NCBI GenBank assembly: GCA_021292105.1
Contig: JACFYK010000036.1
Location: 124,001 to 188,000 of the forward strand
DNA from: Anadara kagoshimensis
Taxonomy: Eukaryota > Mollusca > Bivalvia > Arcoida > Arcidae
Length of the DNA: 64,000 nt
Direction of reading: 5' to 3'
Position numbers and translations under genes: made by a program. The notes under the pieces were generated by a model. That model did not search any database. It worked only from the letters and a program-made list of their open reading frames with translations, and had not been told where the DNA came from. Of this stretch, positions 15,601-27,600 are shown one piece after another. Each line of letters starts with the position of its first letter. The stretch's first letter is position 1.

Positions 15601-18600
15601 TGAATGAGATCTGGAAGTAAAGTAGATACATATATTGGGTATTAAAATATGCAAATGTAAGTTTACAATTGACAATAAACACTTAATTTCACAATATTGT
15701 ATGGTTTGACAAGTAACAAGAGTCAATATCCTTTTAAACAAGAATATCACGGAAATAGGTGTCTAGCTTGCCTTGGCAAATAGACTTGGACTTTCACATA
15801 AACTTTCACAGTTTGACCACTGTGACCAGAAAAGTAACAATTAGGGGTGTAACGATATACCGATATATTGGTAAGTCGTGTTTTTTGCACAGGATCAAAT
15901 TGTATTGTGATACACAAATGACAAACCAGTATTTTGCAATACACTGGCCTAACTCGGGTTATGAGCTCAAGACTGTAGAACATCACATTGAGGCTTGCAA
16001 ATGACTGTATAATTAATTAATGTTTTTGCGAGCCAAAAGGTGATAGAATCTTAGATATTTGTAATATATACATGTAAACGAAACACAAGACTTTCCAAGC
16101 GTCTATTTGAGAGTGACGTACAGCATAGTAACAACAACAGAGCAATACAGTCGCTATTGTTTTGACTTTCACATGACAGATTTGCAGAGGCAATATATCG
16201 TGATACTACACGTTACACCCCTACTAACAACCACATATAAGTCTCCCTTATACCAAGTAAGTATCTGGTCCCTACATCTTTAAAAGTGGATGTTAATGTC
16301 AACAGTTACAACAAGTGTATTATAAATTTAACCAAGTAAGGAAATCTTCATACATACACATATATTAGAAAATCTTTCTAGATCTTTTACACTCTTACCT
16401 TTCTCAGAAGCACTATCATCATCCGTTGATGATTCAATTGGACAATATTCATCATCATCATCATCATGAAGTCCATCCTCTCTCTGAATAAGATCTGAAA
16501 GTAAAGCAGAAAAAATTCATAAAAACTCTTAAACTAAATCACAATAACAGTTACAATTACAATGACAGTAACTTCTTTGCTTTATATTTGTATATCTTTA
16601 GTGAGGTTTACTTCATTGTTATTTGGAATTTGGAACAAAGAAACGTGAAAAACAAGAATACTATTTTTCTGCCTGTGATATACGTGTATGTACAAAAATC
16701 ATGATAAATTGTAAGTTGTGATATCACAATACATATTTGTCCACATCATCATCTCTAATGAATAATGCATCATAGCTGAGTCATTCTCAATAATTGGCTA
16801 AATTTCAGTTTGAAGAAAACTCAAAATATGACATTGAAAAATCTTAACTTTTGTTCACTGAAACTATAGCTAAGACATGAAATAACATAATTACAAAACA
16901 TGAAAGCTTACGGTGCTTTACTTTCAGTAAAAATCAAATCTGAAGAAAATTTTATTGCAAAAACTTCTATTCTGTTACCATTACACAACCCATAAAAAAA
17001 TCAAAAATTGTTTTTGTAAGTTTTAATTTTATGGATTAATTTGTTAGTTAATGTCACACTCTTTAAAGATAATACAAAATAATTGAAACAAATTTACAAC
17101 TTGTTAGGGTGTAATAAGATCAAATCTCGAAATGTGCTAAAATGAAATTTTCAGAAGACACGAATATTAAATATATCGAGGTAAGTAAACATCTAGGAAA
17201 ACTATATATAACATCTTGAATAAGGACAACCAATCTGTTTATTAACATAGATTTCAAATATGTTGTTCAGATTCTTAAGTATTGTTTGTTTAGAATTATG
17301 GGCAGTAACAGGATGGAATCCATGGTAACAGGACTGAACATAGTAACAGGACGGAATATGTCACTGACATATCTTTCTAAAATGGATCATAATAACATTT
17401 GATATATACATAAAAAGTACTCAAAAGTAGATATATCATCATTTGAAGTAATATTTGCTAATATTGACAAGTTATTCACATTAACACAAAAATATATTGC
17501 CAATTGGTTTGTATACCAATGTAAATGTAAAAAGTTTCTAACACTTTACCTCTAGCTGATGACATCAAGATATAAGTAAAATATACTTGACCGGTATGCT
17601 AAACCCCACTCAAAGAATCTTATTATGTATGTGAAGTGTCACTTATTTTCTCTGGATATGGAATTGATATCCTGTACTTGATTTCACCTTCAACTCATCC
17701 ACTAACTCATCCTTTACCTTGACCCCATCAACTACATCCACCTTGACCCAATCAACTATAACTATCTTCACCCCATCAACTACCTTATTCTTCACCCCAA
17801 TAACTACATCTATTTTCATCCCATCAATTAATTTATGCATCGACTGCATAGAAAGTAGCTTGGTGTTCATAACTCTGAACTTTTTTTTTTGCTACTGACT
17901 TTTCCATCATGTTACTTTACATAACATGCCCAAAATACTTAGAAATATAAATTAATTAACTCTATGTTCAAGTGATGAATGTACTTTAAAAAGAAATGAT
18001 ATTTATTTGTGGTTTACATTCAAGTCACAGTGTAAATAATACAGATTTTTATATTTCTAACAAGAACATTCCATCCTGTTACTATATCATTTCTGTTCTG
18101 TTACCAGATATGATTCAGTAATGAACCGCTAATGTCTAAATTTAATAAAATTCTTTATATGAAAAACTTATTTAGTGATACTAATCACAAATTCAATTTT
18201 TAATTTAGTTTGATGATATAAAAACAAATGGCCTATTAAGGATATTTATTCTGTTCTGTTACTTTCAATTTTCTCTGCCATTACTGTATATGACATGCCC
18301 CATAATAATTACAATTAGCAATCTATTATTGAGGTTTTTGAAGATCTAAGTGCAAAATTAAACATAATATTAATCCCAATACAATCATAAACATTAAAGT
18401 CACTATGAAGTATGTATTTAAAAGACATTAATTAAGATTCCTTTCTGTTACTATACATTTGCTCCTTCCTGTTACCAGATTAGTTTAAAAAAACTATAGT
18501 TATGAAATATACTGTTACATCAGACAAAATTGTTAATTGTTACAATTTCAAACAATTTTGAACTTAAATTCATCTGTATTATTTCTTATAAAGTCTAAAA

Positions 18601-21600
18601 GACAACGTTATTATACTTTTTACAGATATTTTTCTTTGCTGTTACATTTCTTCTGTTCTCTTCTGTTACTAAAATCAAAGTAACATGACGGAAAGTAACA
18701 GCAGAGAAATATTGGTACATAATTTGTGATCTGAATAATAACTGCTCCACATAATGAAGTTTTCTTATGGGGAAATTAAAATGTAACCATTAGCCATATC
18801 TGACAGTGAAACATAATTCAAATACTTTAATATTTACCACAATATTGTGGTAACAGTATGATATAAATAAAATATACTATAGTATTCAAACTTATCATTT
18901 ACATCTGTATTTTTAATGTGAAGATTAAGCCACACTATATGTTTTTCCATTGATAGATAGGAAGTAGTGTTACAAGATAGCAGTAGCAGCATTAGCAATA
19001 AGTCAAAGGAGCTTTCATTATTTCAAACTATTTGTAATGGTAACAGCAAGGAATAAAAATTTAGGGACTCAGATAAAAACATATATTTTTTATATAAACA
19101 TTCAAAATAAGATTATTTGTTGTGTAATATACTTTGGTCAATCATTTATTTACGTATTAGATACATTTTTCTAGTACTTATTCCATTATTTGTTTATCTG
19201 CTAATGCTACAAATAATGTACCCCTAAAGCTGGGTCAGGTTTAAATGGGGTATCTGATATGGAAACATTTCTAATATTCAAATTTAACAGATTTTTAAAC
19301 CAAACTAAACCAATGAGCATCTAGCATGACATCACATACCACTAGTAATATGGTAAAATAAATGTTTTATAGCATATTTTGTTCTAAAACTGACCAGGGA
19401 CACAAATTTAGCCATTTTTTGAGAATGACTCAGCTATGTGTATTTACTTATGCACTGGGTTGCATGTGTGTCATAGAAAATAGTGAGTTGCATGTGTGTG
19501 CATGCAATATTGCTAGGTACTTATGTACTGGGTTGCATGTGTGTCCAAGAAAGTAGTGAATTGAATGTGTGTGCTTGAATTATTGCTAGGTAATTATGTA
19601 CTGGGTTGCATGTGTGTCATAGAAAATAGTGAGTTGCATGTGTGTGCATGCATTATTGCTAGGTACTTATGTACTGGGTTGCATGTGTGTCCAAGAAAGT
19701 AGTGAATTGAATGTGTGTGCATGAATTATTCATCATGGCTATGTGTACTTACTTCTGTGTCTTACAGAAAGTAGTGAATTGCATGTGTGTGTATAGATAA
19801 TGCCTCGTGACTATTTGTATTTACTTATGTACTGAGTTGCATGTGTCTCAGAGAAAGCTTGGTGTTGCATATATATGTGTGCATGGATTACACATTATGC
19901 TATGTGCATTTACTGATATACATTGGACACCATGTCTTAATCTTTTTACACTCTTACCTTTCTCAAAGGAACTATCATCATCAGTTAATTTAGTTGATAA
20001 TTTATTGGAACAATCATGAATATCGCCATCAGCATCATCATGCCCATCCTCTTTCTGAGTAAGAACTGGAAGTGAAGCAGAAAATTTGCATAAAAAATCT
20101 GAAACCAAATCACAATAAGATATATATATTATATGATTTCTAAAATGTAACCTAATGACACTTTTTTGATACTGTAATTTTAAACACCTATTTGTGACTT
20201 AACTGCTTAGGGCTTACTGAATTTGAACCTAAAATTCCGGACATGATAGGAATCCATAATTAGTGATTACATTTCCCTAACAGCAAATGAAAATGAAAGC
20301 AAATAAGTTGCATCATTAGCATTTGGCATTTTGAATCTTATCATTTTTATCTTACCCCCCTCCATTTCATCTTCGCTCTCTGATGATGAATCATAATATT
20401 CACTGTCTGATGATGAATAATCACATTCGCTCTCTGATGATGAATCATATTCGCTCTCTGATGATGAATCATATTCGCTCTCTGATGATGAATCATATTC
20501 TCTCTTTGATGATGAAACATCACATTTATCACTGGATGAATTTGGATTACTTTTTGTAGCACTCACTGCTTTCTTTGGTTGATTTAGTTCAAATGGATCT
20601 GAATCTGCAAAAATATTTATAAAATACTAAATAATGAGGAATGACTAAAACCTTTACACCATAGCCAATAAGATTTCAAGTACTATATTTCGTCGCTTAT
20701 AACCCACAGTTTTAGACCAATAATAAAATTTTGAGGAGATACATGTTGAAAGGGGTCTACAAAAATTTATCTTGGCCATCTCTCATAATTTATCTTGTCA
20801 ATGTCTGTCAAGTATACTGAACATAGGCCACAATCGTCATCAGAAATAATGGATCAGAGTGGTGGATATTTAATTTAATTGTGAAGATTAATTAGGGTAC
20901 GGGTTTGCCCTAGGTTGGGTTATAACCAAAAAATATGGTATATGATTATTTAAATACTAGAAATCTTAGTAGCTACAATATAAAAGTTTTGTTATCTTTA
21001 CTCAAAAATCATCAAAATGAAAAAAAAAAAAACAATATATATATATATATATTTAACAAAGGTGAAAATGTTTTGACAGGACCACTAAATTCATCCCACC
21101 AACTGAGAAAAGCCTGATGAATAGGTTGGCTGAATATTAAAAATGGTATAATTAAAGTTGTGTACATGTAGCTGAGCTATATGTGGTTTGACAATGTCAT
21201 TGACCATTCTGATTATATTAAGAGAGGCTAATAAAATACATGATATCCAGAGATAGACTGATGACATTTCACACCAGAGACAAGATTTTTACTTATGGTC
21301 AATTTTGGGATGGAGGAAGAAACAGGAGTACCCAGAGAAAACCACTGAACTTGAGCAAGTTGACATATTTTTCACACTAGGATCTACACAAGGATTATTT
21401 GACATATTGTACAATCAGAAAGATTCCTGAAACCATGTTTGGTATGTTTGGAATAAATAGTGGACTAAATATAAAGCACTAATATGAGACTGAAAAAATT
21501 CTTAATTTCAATTCACCAAGATACATGTAAATGATACCCACATATTAATAAAAAATTGTTTAGTGACAATTATCAATTTAGTATATAGTACATTTGGTCT

Positions 21601-24600
21601 GCTCCGCTAAATTAAGAAAATAACCTACGATCAATGAAAGACATTACATGAACTAAAACAGCATGCTTAAGATTAAGATAACTATCAACAAAATGGACAT
21701 ACATTGTATACAAGTCTCACCACCAAATTTGGCTCATGGGCAAACTTTAAATTTTTTTTAAAATAACAAAATAAACAGCAATAAACAAATTCACCAACAT
21801 AGAACAATGTAGAAGCTAGTTTTCACTCAATTTACTGATTTATTGTTTGCCAGCACTAAATATTACTTTACTCTATTCAATTTAAACTTCAATAATAAAG
21901 ATACAACTTTGACTATACATAATATGTATCTGTAATGTTTTGATTGGCTCTGTTATTAATATGAACTAAAGAATTTATTGTTCAGACTATTTATGAGAAA
22001 TTGCTTGACAATGTTATGTATAGTTCCAAATTTAGCACATTCCTTGTTTTTTTTTACATGTATATTTTCTTGCCAATATTTTTAAAAACAAAAGATGATG
22101 TTCAGGAAGCACTGCTTTGCCTAGTTACTCTGAGAAAAAGTTGCCAGGTAGTCTTATTCAAAATTCCTAGAGCAATTGGCAAGATGTACACCTCCAATCT
22201 AAGCAATAATTCCTCATTTTATTTTCATATCATTTTAACATTACCCCCCCCCCCCCGCCATATATTGTACTATCAATTTATAAAAAGTTTAGAGGACATT
22301 GAGTTTTTTAGATGACCTGTCAAACACATAAACTTACCAGATTCCTCCATTCCAAGTTTTTGTCAGCATCGCCATAATCATAACGTATTTCTTGACCTTT
22401 AGGAATAGTTTTGGTCACATACAGACAGAGTCTTGGATAGTTGCTGTTAATGACTTTAAGCTTCATTTTTGAGTTGCATTTTGCACTTTTAACTGCTGAA
22501 TCATTCAAGTAGCGACACAATCTGTTATTTGTGTCAGTGGCATCAATACTGACAAAGACAATAATAATAATAATATAATAATAATAATAATAATAAACTG
22601 TAATTATTACTATTTTTATAATAATAAAAAACATTACATTACACAAAATTAAACATTCAATTCCAATTTTTTATATTTACTACATGTATATTGATAAAAA
22701 GATTGAAAACTGGTGCAAAAGAGAAAATGTGGAATATTTTCTTGGACAATCTTCTAATGACCAGAGAAATGATAATGCCTTTCCTTGATGAATATAAATA
22801 CATGTACAACCAGTCTTAGAAAGTACTGAAATCTGCAAAACTGAAATTAAACATATGTATGGAGCATCTGAACATGAATTTTGGTGTAAAGATCATTACT
22901 TCAATATTGTTTTAATTTGTTTTAAATCTGACAGAGACCATAGCAATAGAAACAATTATCAGGAACTGCATGTAGTTCTGTGATTGTTCCTTGGTCATGA
23001 CCTATCTAAAATAATACATTACCTTTTTAAATAAGGCCTTAATTTTAGTGATTTCTTCAATCTATTAATATCTTATTCTACATTTTTAAATATAATTCAA
23101 ATTTGCATAAACTTGATAAGAATTACATTGAAAATAAACTCCCAATTTGCATATGGGTCTGCAAATTCATCAGTGTATTTTATTCTATTTAACAGGAAAT
23201 CGCCCTTATAAAATGTCTTAGTAGCAAAAACCCCAAACCCTACCAAAATAAATCAAACAGTCTGAACATATTTGTGTAAAAAATGGTTCATACAAGTTTT
23301 GGGTAAAAAAAATTTAAGGATTTTTCAAGAGGTTTTCAAGACTACTGTCTAATGTAAGGATTTTCAAGGTCTTTATAAAATAATAAACAGAAAAACACTG
23401 TAATATCATTTACAATATACCTTTAATTTAATTTTTCAATTAATCCAGATAGTTAAGTTGCTGTTCAAGCCTTAAAAGATTTTGTTGAGAATTTAATATA
23501 TCCAAGACAGGCAAGTCAGGTTTCATTTCTATACCGTATTTTTGGGCTCACACTGCGTCAGCGTGTACCCTATATTTAACCTATGGTTTTAAATAACAGA
23601 TTTGGCATTTGTGTACACAAATAACTCCTAATTGTTTTAAAATTAATCCATGAAAATGATTGTTAGTAGTGCTCATTTTTCAGACATTTCAAGAGGAACT
23701 TATCAGATTATATCCCTTCCAATCATAATGTACCCATTAACATGTATTTTGACGTATGCAAAACATGATGAGAACTTTAGCAGTTTTAAAATTGGTACAA
23801 ATGCGCAATTCAATTTTTTTCACTTCTCTTACCAATGTACTGATTGATTAACATTTTGCAGAAGCCATCCTAGTCCAACCCACTTTCACACCAATATTGG
23901 TCACTACTGAGACTATCAATTCTAGGCACCTACAATCATAAATGTCAATATCTAAAAATCGCTGTATTTCAAATAACAGAATTTAAACTGATCTATGTAT
24001 ACATTTTACAGCACTTGCATTCTATAAATTGTGAGACAATAGAATATTATGGTCAGATGATTAAAAACTCATGGACTACTGGAAAGTTTCAAATTTCCTG
24101 TAATTGTTCACGCCATAGTAAAGTGAGTTTCTTTTGCAATAAAATAGCTCTGTTTATCTAGCATAAGTTTAAAACAATTGTGTTAAACTAGTTCAGTGTT
24201 GATGTAATTGATGAGTGATTGATTGATTAATGGTGTTTAATGTCCCAGTCAAGAATATTTCATTCATATCGAGACGTCGCCAGCTATAGGCGAAGGTGCA
24301 GAAATTTTGCCTGTGCGTTGCGCTGATGGCATTATACAGCAGGGTTCTTTATCGTGTCGAGCCTACTAAGACACGGGACCTCGTTTATTTCAAGTTCCCA
24401 TCCGAAAGAACTGTGACTTTCATTTTGTAATGCCGAGTGCTTGGCAAAAGAACAGTCACTACCCACTTTTAAGTCTTGGGTCAGACGCGGCCCGGGTTCG
24501 AACCCACGACCTCCCATTTACGGAGCGAGCACTCTACCAACTTAGCTACCGCAGTGGTCTGTAATTGATGAGAATAGAACTGATACACTAAGAGGTTGCA

Positions 24601-27600
24601 ACATCAAATTTATAAAAGTAAATGACTTTTGAAAATTGGCTTTGTCATGACCTGAATGGAAATAAATTAAAGAAAACATTACACATATTTCACAATTTAA
24701 AAAAAAAGAAATATTGTACATGTATATCGTTTGCGTTTGCCTACTTACTTTGGCTAATGTTTGACCTGATATGCTTGCTCTAAGCTGAAATGTAAATAAA
24801 AGAATATGTAAATTTTATTCATTTCAGATTGTTATATTGTATGTATCAAAAATACATGAAAATTCTTGTAGATCTTGCATGCATGATTGTATGTTATATG
24901 TAAGAATTAAGCATCATGGCTATTTGTATTAACATGAACCTTGCATGCATGTCATAGAAAGTAGTGAGTTGCATGTGTGTTTTTGGATAATACAGATAAT
25001 ATATTTCAAACACCTCAAGTATGCTTAGCACAATGAAATGAATAATCTAGCATTCATGAGTATTTTGTGACCATCAATGTTGATTGAAGTTTTTGCATTC
25101 CAAACATCCATCTAAACTTCCATACAGTTATGTCAAGAGACTTTATTTGGTATGAGTCAATAATAAAAGTTTTATTGAATCATCATCATCTTCATCATGG
25201 ATGTCACTGAATGAATGGGGGTTTACTTTCATATTGATGAACCAAAGTAACTAAATGGGTTACTATAGTGATAATTTATGCAAACTCTTAATTAGGGACT
25301 ATCTAGGTCAGATGAGCCTCCAAATATGACAAAAAATGAAAAAGGTGACTTTAAATCAGGATTTAAACCCTAGACATTCCCAATACTAGCAAGACGGTAT
25401 ACCAACTGAAACTATCGAACTATGCACAGCACTGCATTCCCCCAGTAATAAACCTAGCAGATATATTAGATGAATGATTAAAATTTTTCAAAGATTAGAA
25501 CTTTTCTAAATCCAAAATAAAATAATTACCAATTATTTCTAGTTGCTGGTTCTTCTGTCTATAGAGGGTTGCTGTTTTTATTTGTTCCCAAAGTGACGGA
25601 TGTGTATGTGTTATTCTAAAAACTGAACAAGAACCTGATCTCGCTTAAAATTCCGGTGGATGTAACCTACGCCATGTGTATGGAAAATACTTCTATTAAA
25701 TTTAATTCATAATATTACTGGAATTTTAATCTTGACTGGCATTAAACTAAAATAAGATATCTGGTGCCATAATTAGACACTATTCAATCTATAGTTTATA
25801 ACAGCAACAAGATTTTACTGTGACAGGACTTTTGAGAATATTTCACATTAATCCAGATGTGAATGATAACCAACTGACAGTATCAAGTTGGTCATTCATA
25901 ATATTATAACAAATTTTTTTCAACCCCTCTCCCTTCTATAGTTTACGCTGTTATGAAAAATAATTTCAATCTACGATGCTTCAGGCTTTTTTCACTAACG
26001 ACATTTAATACAGTATTTACAAAAAAAAAAAAATAAAAATAAACTAAAGTTCTATGACCTATGTTCGATATAATTGATACATTACATCTATCAAACATAT
26101 TTGTCATTGTTGAACTTTGGGCTTGCCAGTGCATTACTTACCATCTTTTTTCCATAGCTTTATGTAAAGCTGGTCATTTTTAAGTTTTTAAAACTGCAAA
26201 CATCTGCAATGGAATCTGGAAAAATAAGTAAATTTGGACGTTAGAAAAAAACTGATGACAGGCAAACTAATGTAACAGGAAAGAGAAAAATGTTGGGTTG
26301 GATCATGGATCAAACCCGGGACCTCCTGCACTATAGACGAGTGTCTACCACTGAGCTACCCAGACGGCTACATTCCTCACTTCATTATGTTATTCAATTC
26401 CTTGAAGTTGAATGGAAACCACCAGGTTCCCACCTGCTGGTCGGCCAATTCCCAGGGTAGGAAAAGCCCCAAAATATTGTTCAGGAAAGAAAAATGCAGT
26501 GCCGGATCGGGATCGGGACCTTCCTGCACTATAGGCGATTGCTCTACCACTAAGATACGCAGACCGCTACACTAATAACATCAGTGCTGAAAGACCATGC
26601 GAATTTTTCGTACGCTGCCATGACCGGTTCATGCTGATATGAACGTATGGCCGGTGACCTCCTTCCGTTAATCGATCCAATATATCCAAATATTTATAAA
26701 ATATAGTGGTATTAATCAACAAAACTCCACAAATCAGTAAATTGTTAAGTGGTTGGCTTAACTATGATCTAACATGTCGACCTGGCGACCATATAAGCAG
26801 TGCTTATTTTCAAATAATATTACAAGTTTCTGTGCTGAAAAAACGTCAATACCAAAATATATTAATTCTTTGTTATTCAATAAAACACTTATAACAGCAT
26901 TTAAAAAAAATCAAATATAATGTTAAAATACCGTTACTTACAGCATTCCTTTTTCTATCACATGTTGTTGACATTGACGTTTCCGGGAACATGGCCGAAT
27001 TTTACATGTCCTGCGCATGCGCGAGTCGTTGCCGAGTAAAGTGTGTAACTGTACAGATCACTGTGGGGATTGAATGTGGAAATCTACGGGTTTACACCGG
27101 AAACCCAAACATGTGAAAATTTTGTATTGTCTGAATAGGATACGGTCTAAATAGCATTTTCAGACGGATTTTCAACTCAACACACGAGTGTATGCGCTGG
27201 GTTGAAAATATGTAGTGACTTGCACGTGTGTATTCATTTTAGTGTAGTGGGAAGAAGGTAAATACAAACACACACACACACACACACACACGATAAAGAG
27301 ATATCTATGTCATTTAATAATCACACACGAGGTGAGATCGAATCCATTTGAGAGAGACAAGGAGTGAAAATTTCCGTGGCTTACCTAATTTGCCAGTTTC
27401 AAGTTTTTTGTTTTGGAATTAATGTTTTCACATGAATTAATATGTGCGTTTTTTATTACCAGATGACAGAATTGTGTCGCCAATTTATTTTGAACAACCC
27501 TTATGAAATGCCTTACTGTTTGTAATTTATCTCTTGATGACATGTTGTTTTTAGTTGATCGACGATGTCACAGTAATAATACAACAATTATGCCAGTTTT

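Noticed and set aside
17643-17870. 75-residue minus-strand frame with VDGVKV-like repeats
   Set aside because: Considered as another acidic/repeat exon of the SET gene, but it lacks a matching donor and has a short-period DNA repeat; low complexity is the simpler reading.
22549-22646. N-terminal extension of the SET reading frame (poly-Tyr/Ile stretch)
   Set aside because: It translates the (AAT)n tract upstream of a good acceptor; the exon starts at 22548.
24480-24556. tRNA gene on the minus strand
   Set aside because: A and B boxes are present, but the sequence continues into the S1 repeat body shared by several loci; it is a SINE head, not a functional tRNA.
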